In this document: in pieces, positions 1 through 12,142 of the stretch
Numbering within the stretch: the stretch's first letter is position 1
Layout of the letters: the number at the start of each line of letters is the position of its first letter
From: Numida meleagris
Lineage: Eukaryota > Chordata > Aves > Galliformes > Numididae
Assembly: GCF_002078875.1 (NCBI RefSeq)
Contig: NC_034412.1
Coordinates: 32,063,552-32,127,551, forward strand
Length of the DNA stretch: 64,000 nucleotides
Direction of reading: 5' to 3'
Translations under genes and position numbers: made by a program
The notes under the pieces: model-generated
The model's input: the letters and a program-made list of their open reading frames with translations, nothing else
Told to the model about the DNA's origin: nothing
Database searches by the model: none

Positions 1-480
1 TTATAACGGGAACATTCGTTGTTTGGACACAGTGGGAAGGAAATCTTAGAAGTATTGTCCAAATAAGGCTGAAGGCTTATTTTCTTTTTAAAATACCAGG
101 AAAACAGTATGCCCATCAAGACATAGAGTGATTTTTTTTGACCAATTCTCATGTATCTGTGTGAAAAGTCAGATTATGCTGTGTAACAGTATAAAGACAT
201 GGGATGAAAATGCCAGCCCTCCAGATTAAAAACCCCTTTGGTCCGTAAGTGTTGCATTTTGTGGCTCAGTTTAAGCTATTTCTTATGTAATGATTTAGTA
301 CCATGAGCGCTGTGCAACCTCAGGGCAGAGTGCCCCTGTTCCCAAGGCTTTGTCTGTTGCTTTCCACCCTTTGCCTGTCTCCTGGAGCCTGCCTTGGTGC
401 ACCACTGAGAAACTCCCACAGACCAAGCACCTGCTGCTGAGCAGCCTGTAATAGAGTGCAGAAAGGAAAACCTTGCTTAC

Positions 481-501
481 CTGAGCAAACACAAGGCTAA
501 G
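481..501 (-). other. Microexon-like segment, 21 nt
   Basis: Read on the minus strand, a long pyrimidine-rich stretch ending in CTGACTTCCCAG (AG at 503-502) precedes 21 nt that end in CTCAG and are followed by GTAAGC (480-475). The segment reads in frame as LSLVFAQ and its length is a multiple of three. Both splice-site contexts are close to vertebrate consensus, and neuronal microexons of this size exist. No flanking exon was identified and the peptide is too short to recognise. Chance is a serious alternative. Confidence 0.15.
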
Positions 502-1534
502 CTGGGAAGTCAGAGAAAGATTACTTTTCTTTGTCAGGTTATCCTCATTATCATTGCAGGGTTAGTAAATTATAAATATCTACCCATTAGAAGTGAAAAA
601 ATCGTGCCTTAAATGTGACTTCTTTTCCTTCTGTTTGCTTGCTATTACTTTATTATTTCTACTTCTGGAAACTCTGTGTTTTCGAAGGTATAATGTGTTC
701 CCTATTCACATATCTTTACAAAGCAGGATCTCTACTGTGACATCTCTGCTGCAGCACACTGTGTTGAAGGGCTGTGTCTGCACTCTGCAGCATGCAGCCT
801 CCGGAAGTGCTTAAGCCCCAAACCCATTGCTTCCCCTCTCCACTGCCATTTTTGTCAGAAGGAAAGATGGTTGCTTGGCCGGGCAGGCCTGATGTGCAGG
901 AAGGAGGGAGCAGGGATGTGAGGAGAGCTGCCAAGCTTCACCTCCCCAGGGTCTGTGCTTCAGCCAAGTGCCTGCCATGAAATGCATGTCTGAACAGGGA
1001 TGCAAAGAGAGAAGCTGGTCTGCTGGTTTGTGAAAGCTTTGTTTGACCAAAAAACAAAAGGCACTGAAATCAAAAATAGCTTTTTGCTGCCTCAGTCCTG
1101 ATGCAGACCAGAGTCCAGACCCGCCCCTAGCATGGGATGGAAGGTAGGGGTCATGAAGCCTCCATGTGTTAGACTGCACCTAATTCTGTGGGGAGTCACA
1201 GGGTGCCTGGGGTCTTGGGCATTTGCCTCGTTTGGCTTAGTCTCGTTCTTTTTGATGGAGGCTGAGAGGCAGCATGAGGTAAGAGACATTTTGAGATCTG
1301 AGGTTACCTGGAGCAGAGCCAATGAGTTTGGCCTTTGCAGTGAGAAAACCCCTTGGTTCACAGTGGTAAACTGGGAATTTTGCTGCATCTTAAGCTTAAT
1401 GATATTGACTTAAAGTGAGTAGCTAGAGGTAGGTAATTGTTGTTTTCCTTAAATATAATATCCATATTTAAGTTACAGATTTTTATAAAGAAAAGACATT
1501 TATTTTTGTATTTAAAGAATGATACCTGCCTTAG

Positions 1535-1572
1535 CTGATGTCTGATAATTCAATTAAGCAGAAAGACATCAG
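1535..1572. repeat. Inverted repeat, 9-bp arms
   Basis: CTGATGTCT at 1535-1543 is the exact reverse complement of AGACATCAG at 1564-1572. The 20-nt loop is AT-rich. It could fold as a small hairpin; no known RNA family is recognised. Confidence 0.6.
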
Positions 1573-4500
1573 GTGAAAAATTGCCTTATGCGAAGAAAAT
1601 ATATGAAATAATATGGGAGAAAGAGCTTGATTCTTTGATTCTGGAGCTACAACATTTATCCTAAGAATATCCAACTTTCAGAATAGGTAACAGTAGCCTT
1701 AAGGCTGATGCATGTCAAGTCAGGGGGCAAATCAAGCATACTCTACCTGCCTAATGGACAGGCCATATTTGTCCTTATGTATTTCACAAGATACCTAAAT
1801 TCTCAGGTTTTGTAATCAAGAGCTTTGAGTTCTGGAAAAAAAAAATAGTAGAGCTTTTGTATCTTGTATTTGCTTACTTTACGCATTTTTTTTTTCTTGT
1901 GACAAGAAGAGATAACTACACAAAATGTCTTGCTAGCAGAACACAAGCATACTGCTGTATGATGGGCTCATAGTCAGCAGTCTTCACTGCATATACATTT
2001 TTGAATCTGAATGTGTACAATTCAAAAAACAGGTTTATTAGGAATCATCAATCCCAGTTTATGCAGGGAACAGACAGTTCCTTTATGATGGAGCCTGCTT
2101 GCTCGTCTGTTACACAGCTGGGTATATCTGAAGAACAAGTAGGAGACAAATTAGGAAGTTTGATTCTTGAAGTAACTGGAAATATCCAAGCAGAAATATG
2201 CTCCAAATCACAGACTACTAACAAGAGACTAGGAGGTACAAGGTACATTCATCTGAGAAGCACGGTTCTTAAAGACAGCTCCTGTGTCTTTTGAAAGAAA
2301 CTTACTAGTCTGAACTTCTCCAGAAATCTCTGCAGTTGCTAATGTTGGCGATGGTTTATCGGAAGAAAGAAGGATAGTTTCAGGTTCTCCAGTCAACTAT
2401 TAGTCACTATCTCCAGCTTCATCCATTTGCCCCACTCCTAAACCCCCCCCAAATTTCCAACTGCTAAACCACCAATAACAAAGCACCTTGTTCCCTCAGA
2501 AGCTAAGTAATTGGTGTTTGCTTCATTACATCTTAGTGTCCAATTACATCCTATCAACCTTATGGTTTGTATGCTAATCTCTGCCTGTGAGCTGTTCTGT
2601 TGACCTCCTCAGAGCTAACTTATAAATAAGTTGTTGGCAGTATAAAATGATGTATACTCTAGGAGTGCTTATCTCTACTGTGTATGAAGGGGCACTATAT
2701 AGATAGCTTTTACACAGATTTTTAACTAAATGATGGTAGTTAAATGGTGGTATATGAAAAGCTCTTGATTCAGGACAATATTTAATTTTTGTAAAGCAGG
2801 TTTTCCTGTTTCTCTTTAAAGGCCTTTGTCCGTTACAAATGATAAATCTAGTGACTCCTGGGAAACTATTTCTCATTTCTGCAGAATTAATATTGATAAC
2901 TTGGAAAAACCATCAGTAATCTGGTGATAATGCTGCATTTTCTGTCAAACAAAACAATATACACATCAGCAAGTATTTAGAACAATGTAGACTTTTTTTC
3001 TTTAAATGCATTATATCTTCAGTTCCTCATTTCACTGTTGTGTTTCAAGAAAAAAAAGGTAACACAGTGACACATATCCATCATATTTTTCTAACAGCAT
3101 AAATTCTTAAACTTCTTCAGAAAACTGAGATATACTTGTAGAGGTGATGTTAAAAGTAACTCTGTGAGAAAACTAAGATGCTTGACTTGTAACTAATCTC
3201 CTGAATAATCTTAATAAACAGTGTCTCTGTAACATAAAGCCACATAACGAAGTAAAAACAATTTTTTTTTTCCACTTAGCTAATTTACATGTGTTGTGTA
3301 TAATGTTTTGTTGGCATTTTATTCTACCAGTTTGACTGGAAACTTAGGAAAAAAGCAAAACCCAGATAGTTCTGATCATGGTACTTGTATCATCTTAATA
3401 GGGTTATAAGACCATTTGTAATCAAATGACAAATTCTTTGAATGTTTTTTCTTGTTATATACATGAAATAACTTCCAGAATCAGCAGGTTATCAGCTGAA
3501 CTCAGTCAAAGGGTTAAGTATATGAAATCAAACAGATACTTACACTGATGTTTTATGGAATTACAATGATTCTTCCTATCTGATTGAACATTTACAGAAT
3601 TGCTGTAAGCTCACCATAATGTTATTAATGTGGTTGATAGTGAATGAATAAACAGGCTAACAGGGGAAGCAGCCATTTTCTTGAAACTGTGTTTTTTTTT
3701 GTCTGGATTCTAGATGATAAATGATTTATGCAGCAATTCCTAATTATTTCACAACCCTATCTATAGACTTAGGAAATTAATCAATGCTATAACCCCACTT
3801 ATTTATGTAATGTAAGAAGATGGTTCTTTTCTTTATTTACAAGTGATACAATATTGGAATGATGTATAGTTTATATCTGTTTCTCAGCTATGTTTCTATG
3901 CCTTTATCTGCCTCCCCAAAAGAAGGGCAGTCTGTGCCTAGGAGGACCTCAGAGACCTCACAGGAAGAATTACTTGAACGTTTTCATTTCTGAAACAAGC
4001 ATGAAGCTGAAATGAGCTACTGGGAATCACTGTTAAATTCCATTAATTTTATTAGAGGAGTGCTCTGCCTAGGTCAGCTGCTCTTGTTGAGACAGATTTG
4101 TTGTTGACAAAATTTTATCTCATTTTGTCAAGTCCACATTTTTCCATTTGCAATCTTTTTGTTAATATATTGCTTACTGCTCTTACAGCAGCAACCTACA
4201 CACTCATGTGAATTATGTGGATTTTCTCTATTTTTCATAATGGAATAGATATAATGTTCTGTATATTTTCTGTTAATATCCCATACATTTGCCTGTAAAA
4301 GTAAAAATGTCACCAAAAACAATGAACAAAACACCAGCTATACAAAGCCCCTCCAAATGTCTGAAAACAGAACATCTAATAACAGAACATAAAGAACAGA
4401 AAATTGATTTTCTGTAATCCACTGGTTGGGATATCAATAGAAAGCAGAAACTTGCTTTCTGAATTAATTATCTAATTTTCTTTCCCTTATCCCTGCCCCA

Positions 4501-4840
4501 TTTAATTATAGCTGATTCAGTGCTGTTTATGTGCATATGCTTGACCATGAAGTAGAGCACTGCCTAGAGAAAATCTACATTAAGACTGAGCAAAACCACT
4601 CTCCCAGTAAACACGGTGCTTGGCCATTTAGCGTACTGACTCTGAGTAAGTGAATATCCAGGATGGAATTTAGGTAAGTCTTGTATCAAACAACACTTAG
4701 GTGTTTTCTCAGAATTGTCATTGTCTTCAGTGACACTGAGTGCCACTCTGTAGCCTTCAAGCTGGTACTAAATTAACAAGACGCCTTTATTCCCATCTGA
4801 AGCTTTTTTGGGACTCTCGCCTAACTAAGTTTAAGAACTG

Positions 4841-4856
4841 ACAACTGGCCAGTTGT
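4841..4856. repeat. Perfect 16-bp palindrome
   Basis: ACAACTGGCCAGTTGT equals its own reverse complement. It holds two head-to-head AACTG words, the core of Myb-type sites. Functional meaning is unknown. Confidence 0.7.
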
Positions 4857-6303
4857 TTCATGATTTTATTGCACGCTAGGAAGAAGCCAGTTACAATCTG
4901 ATTCCCATAAAGAAAAGGAGGGAAGATAACTCCTGCTTAATAAATGGCATGAAATGACTCTAAAGTAAAGATGTATTTAATCTGTGAACGTATGAACACA
5001 GATGTGCTTTTCTTCATGTGAATTGATAATAATACTTTTGAGACTTTTGTGAAACCTGTCTTTGTTGATCAGTTCATCAAAGAGTTAAAAGATCAACACT
5101 GTGAGAGAGTTTTGCTTCACATCAATCATTTGCTTCACAATTTGAAGATGTCTGTTCCCTTTTAATCAGAGCATGGAATATATTCTGTTTTCTTGGAGAG
5201 GGCAATTTGTGGTTTCACTACTAATTGAAGTAGACTAATTATAAATGATTAGCATTTGAAAAGGCTTTTAATTACTATATAAGACTGGTTCAGTGTGCCT
5301 TTGCCTGCACTTCATATGAGTGTAACTTAAAATACATAATTTAATATAGTTTAGCATAAAATAGGATTAAGTATATTTGTAAGCCTTTATCAGTCATTTC
5401 TGCTGGTCTCTAATACTAAACACAATGATGCTAAATATGCAGAATTGCAGAAGACAGAAATCAGGTAATTCAATTTAAACACACTTACTTTTTATGTGAG
5501 ATATTCCTTCAATTTTTCCATGTACCATTTTACTGTAGATACTGTTTCATGAAGAATAATAAAAAATACAATAAACTTTCAGTTCAAAATGGACAGCAAC
5601 GGGAGGTAAAATCGATCTAGTAAATGCAGCTGAAAGGAATCGTAGGAATCGAGACTGAAGAGAGTTGAAGAGATTCTGTAACTGCTTGCCTTATCAGTAG
5701 CAGTATGGTTACAGGCATCAGTTTAGAATAAAACAGTAAGTATATATTAATTTACATGACCAAATTTGTAGAACAGAAGTAGAGTTGTTAGCTCCTTAGT
5801 CTTCTCCTTGCTGTTTTTCTATAACGGAGAACTCATTTCATATTGTAGAAAATTCTTTGTTTTCATCATCTTGAGCGTGTGAGCATTAATGTAAGTTCTG
5901 CTTTAGAAACAACTCACTTTTGCAAGCCCACGTCATGGAGAAGAGGAAACAGGAGAAACAAAGTGAATTCTAGCTAGAGGGCCAGTAAAATAGTTAAATT
6001 TAATTTTCTAGGTAAGAAAATACCCTTGGGTAAGTCAGTGGTGGGAGAGGAGGTGTCCTGATTTCAACTGGGATAGAGTTAACATTCTTTCCTGTAGCTG
6101 GTATGATGCTGTGTTTTGGATTTAGGATGAGAACAATGTTGATAATACATTGACATTTTTGTTGTTTCAGAGCAGTTTGGCACAAAGCCAATAATATATC
6201 AGCTCCTCATACTGCTCTGCTAGTGAGGAGGCTGAGGGTGCACAAGAAGCTGGGAGAGGACAGAACCAGGACAGCTTTCTTAAACTGGCCAAAGGGATAT
6301 CCC

Positions 6304-6317
6304 ATACCATATGGTAT
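6304..6317. repeat. Perfect 14-bp palindrome in LTR U3
   Basis: ATACCATATGGTAT equals its reverse complement. It sits in the LTR just upstream of where the core promoter would be expected. Confidence 0.6.
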
Positions 6318-6461
6318 CATGTGGAACGATAAGACTGGGAGGAGTGGGGGTGGGCTGCTGCTACCTGGGGACTGGCTGGGCATAGATCAGCAAGTGGTGA
6401 GCAATTGTGTTGTGCATGATTTTTCCGTTTTTCCTCCTGTTTTCCTCCTGTTTTCCTCCCC

Positions 6462-6904
6462 TTTTTTCTTCCTCCCCTTTTTTCTTCCTCCCCTTTTTTC
6501 TTCCTCCCCTTTTTTCTTCCTCCCCTTTTTTCTTCCTCCCCTTTTTTCTTCCTCNNNNNNNNNNNNNNNNNNNNNNNNNNNNNNNNNNNNNNNNNNNNNN
6601 NNNNNNNNNNNNNNNNNNNNNNNNNNNNNNNNNNNNNNNNNNNNNNNNNNNNNNNNNNNNNNNNNNNNNNNNNNNNNNNNNNNNNNNNNNNNNNNNNNNN
6701 NNNNNNNNNNNNNNNNNNNNNNNNNNNNNNNNNNNNNNNNNNNNNNNNNNNNNNNNNNNNNNNNNNNNNNNNNNNNNNNNNNNNNNNNNNNNNNNNNNNN
6801 NNNNNNNNNCCTTTTTTCTTCCTCCCCTTTTTTCTTCCTCCCCTTTTTTCTTCCTCCCCTTTTTTCTTCCTCCCCTTTTTTCTTCCTCCCCTTTTTTCTT
6901 CCTC
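6462..6904 (+). repeat. 16-bp polypyrimidine minisatellite (TTTTTTCTTCCTCCCC)n
   Basis: Left of the gap there are five identical full units from 6462 to 6541 plus 13 nt. Right of the gap there are five identical full units from 6812 to 6891 plus a 13-nt partial unit ending at 6904. All ten visible full units are identical. The array is preceded at 6430-6461 by less regular TTTTCCTCCTG units that look like its precursor. It is nested in the solo LTR at 6054-7016. The complementary strand is pure purine with GGGG and GGAA runs, so triplex or other non-B structure is plausible. The unit length is not a multiple of three, and the frames running through the array are artefacts. Confidence 0.95.
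6555..6809. other. Assembly gap (255 N)
   Basis: An unbroken run of N lies inside the minisatellite. With a 16-bp unit, a continuous array in register needs a gap of 16k+1 bases. 255 is 16k+15, so the gap length is either nominal or the hidden part is irregular. Confidence 0.99.
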
Positions 6905-7108
6905 TTTTTATCCCAACCCATGTGTTCTTACACTGTCATCTGTTTTTATTCTCTCCCCCCAACCCACTGCAAGGGAGCATGTGGTGCTTAGCTGCTGGCT
7001 GGGCTAAACCAGAACAGAAGGAGACAAAGTACAAAGTATTTTGGATTTCCCACCAGGAACTGCAATAAAATCCAGAGGATTTGGGGGGGAGGAGGGCAAC
7101 CTTCAATT

Positions 7109-7164
7109 AAAAAAAAAAAACAAAAACAAAAAAAAACAAAAAAAACAACAACAACAAAAAAAAC
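7109..7164 (+). repeat. A-rich simple repeat (AAAC/AAC)n
   Basis: Runs of 5-12 A are separated by single C, ending in a short (CAA) tract. It lies about 90 bp beyond the LTR. A G-rich stretch (7083-7096, runs of 7, 2 and 3 G) precedes it. Confidence 0.9.
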
Positions 7165-10100
7165 AGACTATAACGTACAGAGCTAGAAACCAGGTAGAGA
7201 CATACTTTCAAGAGGTACTTCGTTGTGCTGAAGGGAGTTGACAGTTCAAGGCAGGATATAGAGTGCTGTTTCTGAGCATAAAGAGATTAAAGAGATAGGA
7301 GAAATGGTAGTTAAAGAGGCAAAGGGGGAAGCAAACATGTTTGTACTGTGACGTGAAAGTAAGGCAAAGATTAAAAGAAGGAATAAGAACAGACAGTAGT
7401 GAAATCTGATGTTATTGTTCCAGATTCTTGATAGGGAAAAAGAAAGTAAGTAGCAGGGAGAAAAGACAAAAGTTTGCAATGAAAGCAAATGGAGAGGACT
7501 GAAATAAGTTATAAGAGAAGTCATGGATCTTTCTTGAATCGGCAGATGGTGATCCTTCTGCCTCCTGAGAATGATGAAAGTAGTCAGGTCTAGGTACTGA
7601 AAGACAAAGTTTTCTAGCTAAGGCACGCTTAAATATGTTGGGGGTTTAACTCCTTACAATGAATTTCAAATGGATCTGAATCTGCATGTTTTGTAGGCAA
7701 GGATATTCTACAAGATGAGTGTCCACTAAACCAGCTGAGACCACTTTTTAAAGAGAATTATTGGTGGATTGAGCATGCCTTGAACTTGTGTTTGAACATG
7801 CCCTGAGCACCCACTGGAATAAAAACCTAAAAACCTAAACACTATCCTGCCTATGTTCTGTATTCTGTTGGGGCTTAAACAGGCAAGACTAGGAGAAGTA
7901 AGTGTAAAAACTAAGTCTCAAGACAAAACCAGATATGGACTTTGCAAAAGTTTTGTGTTTGGGGAGATGCTCAGTGCAGAAGTTACTTGGATCACATGGT
8001 TAAGTCCAACATCTAAAATCATTGCCTAGTTCAACAAACTTCTAAGTTTGAGTCCTTTTATAGACAGGCTTTTCATTCCTTGCAGAATAGATCTGCTATT
8101 ATTTGTTACTGCATTCTCTTACTAATGTTTAGTGACCAAAGTGATGTTCTGAACAAGGAGTTAGCTGGAGATGCCCTTCCTTTTCTGTCTTCATTGTAGA
8201 ATGGAAACTGGTATAACATGATGTGAGTTGACAATGCTTCCATATTACTACCTAATAGGAGTACATTTTAAATATATTGTTTACCAGTATTGCTTGATTT
8301 TGCACATATACACTGTACGTTAAGGAAAACAAGTATAGGGAAATGAGTTATAAACACTTCCTTTTAAATAGAACATGAGAAATAATGAAAAGTACCATGG
8401 CAAACGAAGCTGCAAGCAGTGTGCATAGCTTATTCTGTGTGTATTCTAACAAACACATTAAACAGAATATAGCTACTAGAAATTTGAATGTTCTTGCTAT
8501 CCTACAAAATTAAATAGTTGTACAATTTATTTGTGAGATGAGTCTTTCATATTTAAGCATTTACTATATATTTTTCCTAATATCTCTTACCTTTTTTCAA
8601 ATTTAGAGCTTTACCTAAATGAAAAAAAAAAGATCTCTAATTTCCTCTCCATTTATTTCTGTTTCCTAACCCATATCAGAAGCAAAGTTTACATGTTTTT
8701 TCAGATTTCTCTTTTTATTCCTCAGCTTTTCTCTGCTGTCAGTCCTTTGATTTGAAATTGTAAGGCACTTAATCTTTTGCCAGCATACTTATAAACAGAT
8801 TCAGCTTGTCCTTTTGCCGATGCTTCAGCTTGTAGCCAATTTCCTCTCTTTTCTTGTGGTTTAGAAGACCTCAGATAATTCTTCCTCTGTTCTCTCACAG
8901 ATATATGAAATTCTAAGTAGTCATCTAACTCCCGTCACACTTGTGAGGCAATTCCATCACCATCAAAATGCAGACTTGGCAAAATGTTGTCCATCTGCCT
9001 TTGAAATGATATAAGAAAGGACTGAATTTCAGAGATGCTGGTGCAGACAATCTAATCTAGAATATGGCTGCTTCAACTTTTACAGAATAGGTTGTTCTTT
9101 TGCATATCCCAGCATTGTATGCTTAAGCTATTATTCAGCTTGGTTAAAATCTCCTTTCAGTTCACCAGTAGTTCACATTTGTTTTGATGAAGGACGTGGT
9201 CATTGGGATGCATAGAATTTGGCCTAAAACTGCTGATTTGCAGGAAACAATGCAGTTCTGTAAAAGGCCTTTAGAAAAGACCAGTCTGATGTCAGTGTGT
9301 GTTCTAATGGTGCCTGGGTGCAGTCTTAATAGCTGTTGAAGTAGAAGTGTTGAATCCTTTTCCTTGGGTTACAAGCTCCCACTTAATAACTATCAGTGAT
9401 AGGTTATCTAGCAATAGCTATGCCTTAATCCCTTAGGTTGAGTAAGATAGCGCTCACACAAGCTTTAAGCAGCTGCCTCCTCAGATTCTTCAGGCTGAAT
9501 CCAGTCAGATCATCTGTAATCCATTTTGTTTTACCTCTTCATTTTCAGACTTTCAGTGTGCAAGCTCTGAGCGTGCACAAAAGGATGTATGTGAGCAGAT
9601 GCAGTTACAGAGACGTGTCTAGTAAGGAGCAGTGCATGAGTTGCAGTGGCACTGCCTGATGTGGGAAGTTTTTTGAAGAACATCATTTACCCTGTCTCTT
9701 TAGTATTTAAAAGTAGGACAAGCAAAAATTCTGTGTCCTGTCTCAGCAGTCACTGTCTCTGGCAAAGTGGTAGACCAAATTTCCAGCATTAACTTTCAAG
9801 AGCACTAAATCCATTACACTTGGGAGATGTTGAATATTCAAAAAAATAATACTAAGGTGCTGTCTCTCTCAGTCTGAACAAGCTCAAACATCTTTTACGC
9901 TATATGGCTTGTAGACTGACATAAGAGAGGAAGAAAAGCCATGTACTTGGAGTAAAGACATTTTTATTTATGCCAAAAATAAATGGCTGAAAGCTGATGT
10001 GTGGCTAGTGCTGAGTGTGCTTCCCTGGCTGGATCTGATGTCATTTCAAAAAGCAAAACCTCCGAGATATTTTAGTGGTCCTTTATTATTTATTTTGATA

Positions 10101-10231
10101 ACATAAATGTTATCTCTTCAAATAGATGAAGTGAATTTGAGAACTGTTGTAAAGCGAACAAGTGGCAATGGACTGTAAACTCTTTTGACTATATACCTAA
10201 GCCACAAACAACCCCACACAATTATCAGTTA
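7165..10231. other. Unique non-coding interval
   Basis: The sequence is AT-rich with no recognised repeat, exon or RNA gene. The start (about 7240-7500) is purine-rich on the plus strand. Open frames are short and unremarkable. Confidence 0.6.
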
Positions 10232-10577
10232 TGGAATCATAGGATAGACTTGTAGAATCACTAAGATTGGAAAAGGCCTCTAAGATCATCTAGTCCAACT
10301 ATCCACCTACCACCAGCGTTGCCTGCTAAAACACATTGCTTAGTACCATATCTACATGTTTCTTGAACACCTCCAGGGTTGGTGACTCAACCACCTCCCC
10401 CAAGCAGCTGATTCCAGAGCCTAACCACTCTTTTGGAGAAGAAGCTTTTCCTGACATCCAACTTGAACCTTCCCTGGTGCAACTTGAGGCCATTCCCTCT
10501 TGTTTTATTACTAGTTATCTGGGAGAAGAGGCCAACTCCCCCTTGCCACAAGCTCCTTTCAGGTCATTGTAGAGGGT
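10232..10577 (-). mobile_element. CR1 LINE, 3' fragment
   Basis: Read on the minus strand, the segment follows the CR1 3' region. It opens in the ORF2 tail around ACAATGACCTGAAAGGAG, passes an AGGGAATGGCCTCAAGTTG block and a GTGGTTGAGTCACCAACCC block, then the untranslated GGACTAGATGATCTTAGAGG block. It ends in degenerate repeats resembling ATTCTATG at 10232-10256. CR1 elements are non-LTR retrotransposons that prime on short 3' repeats and usually insert 5'-truncated, as here. This is the only CR1 copy in the window on the minus strand. The plus-strand open frame across it is antisense to the retrotransposon and not a gene. Confidence 0.93.
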
Positions 10578-11462
10578 AATGTCTGAATGCCTGTAGACTT
10601 ATTCTCTTCATGTATGTTTATTGTGTTCATTTTGTTAGCAAATTAACCAAGAAGAATATAGCAGAGATAGGAATCAATACAGCACTGTGCCCAGTGTAAA
10701 TAAACTTGTGTATATTCAGAAGACAACAGTCAAGATCTTACCTGTTCATGCTTATTCAAATAAGAGACTCCAAATACATGACTGACTAGAAAGCTGCTAT
10801 AAGCTGTCCTATAGACCAGAGCAGTTTAGAGGTAATCCAAGAACATGTAGCAACAAACATAGCTTTTCCTTTTTCCCAGCTGTACCTCACTCTAAATGTA
10901 TGCTGCTGAGCTGAACTCAAAGGTGCTGATGTCTGCAATTGTAGTGATGGATTTATGGTCAGTATATGAAACTGTATTTTTCTGAGACTTATAACCTACA
11001 TTTCAGTAAGTAGTGGTAAAGCCTTTGAGTGTTTATGAGCACCCTCTGATTTTTCAGCTGTTTTGAAACCTTATTCCTCAATTTCTGTTTGTGCATTAGG
11101 ATAGCATTTGTAAGTACATATTTTAAGGGATTTAAAATTGTTTGGCGTGTATGTTTGAATTTTTCCCTTTATCTGATACATTGCCAAATAGCATTTCAAA
11201 ATTCTTACCAGTGTATCATCGGACTCACGCTTCTTTTGTCTCTTTCTCCATCATCTTTGGGAAAGAGCTTTCATAAGAGCATGACAGCATTACAGAATAA
11301 CAAAGGCCCACTTTACAAATCTATTCCATGTGCTTCATAGGGTAAATAATGTCTTTTGGCAAGAAAGAACCATTTTTTCAGAGATTTCATTAGATGTTTA
11401 GCACTCTTAAATATTAAAAAAAAATAAATCTACAGTAGATTGATCTTTTCAACAAAGTAAAA

Positions 11463-11476
11463 AATAATAATAATAA
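11463..11476 (+). repeat. (AAT)4 microsatellite
   Basis: Four consecutive AAT units are followed by A-rich sequence. Confidence 0.8.
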
Positions 11477-12120
11477 AAAATCTTTATGATTAGGAGGAGA
11501 GTAGCCCTACAGTTATTTTCTCCTGTCTGTTAAAATCAATCCCTACCAGGAATACCAAGAGCTCAAAAATGGATTTGAAGTATATCTTCACTCTTGACTT
11601 TGTCTGCGGTAGCTCATTTCCCTTTTCTGTGCTTCTTTGTAATGGCCTTCTTCCAAGCTGTGAGACTGAGGAGTCAGTACAAGCTCAACACTGATTTCAG
11701 CAGGGAACTGCATAGACATTTGCCCTTTATTGTAGATGCAGAACATAAATTGAATCCAGTGAGAGCAGCATCCTAAAATTACCCCAGGAGTAATTTTTCT
11801 AGACCAGACATTTAGATGATGAGCATTGTTCACTTTCACTAAGCTTTTTTAATATCATAGAAAGTCAAGTATGTTCCTATTGTAAATATTGTATATCTCT
11901 TTTTTAAACATGATTTTTACAGGAACGCTTTTGGGTGGCAATACAAGTGCAAAATACTTAGGATCCAAATTAATTCAGAAGTAGAAAATTCTATTTGGAA
12001 CTTTGTGCAATAAATAACTGCTGACTGTGGATTTTGATGGAATATAATTTATCAGATAAAACTATGGGTCATGAAACATTTAAGGCATCTACTTCCAATA
12101 CTGAGTTTTACTGTAAAAAC

Positions 12121-12142
12121 AATTAATTGATTAATTAATTAT
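12121..12142. repeat. AATT-rich simple repeat
   Basis: The stretch reads AATTAATTGATTAATTAATT plus AT, a near-perfect four-base repeat with one interrupting G. Confidence 0.8.

Larger units (their letters stand above)
1..6053. other. Unique AT-rich non-coding interval
   Basis: No recognisable exon, RNA gene or interspersed repeat is seen apart from the small elements listed separately. Open frames up to about 120 codons occur, but their peptides show no family motif. The stretch 5040-5285 contains several AT-rich homeodomain-like and TCF-like words (for example CATCAAAG near 5073 and CTAATTATAAATGATTAG near 5234). That is compatible with regulatory DNA but not diagnostic. Confidence 0.6.
6054..7016 (+). 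mobile_element. Solo LTR of an avian endogenous retrovirus
   Basis: The element begins TGTCCTGATTTCAACTGGG and ends CTAAACCAGAACA, giving the TG...CA ends of an LTR. The body matches, from memory, an avian LTR family widespread in birds: an opening like TCAGCTGGGATAGAGTTAA, a central GAGGAGGCTGRGGGTGCACAAGAAG-like block, the GGGGACTGGCTGGGCAT block, and a tail like GCTGGCTGGGCTAAACCA. The flanks are GGAGG (6049-6053) and GAAGG (7017-7021), a possible 5-bp target-site duplication with one mismatch, as expected for an ERVL-like element. No gag, pol or env sequence is adjacent, so it is a solo LTR left by recombination. The TATA box expected before the AAACTGGGGGGAGT-like block is not recognisable here (the copy reads ACGATAAGACTGGG). 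The T-rich 3' half has expanded into a minisatellite and contains an assembly gap, so true length is unknown. Confidence 0.8.

Noticed and set aside
811..1179. 122-codon minus-strand frame
   Set aside because: The peptide has no family features and overlaps other frames of similar length on the opposite strand.
6223..7068. Long open frames on both strands across the minisatellite (281 and about 190 codons)
   Set aside because: They consist of low-complexity repeats and N, and the unit keeps all the relevant frames free of stops. The sequence is an LTR, not a gene.
10336..10572. Plus-strand frame of 78 codons
   Set aside because: It is antisense to the CR1 fragment at 10232-10577.
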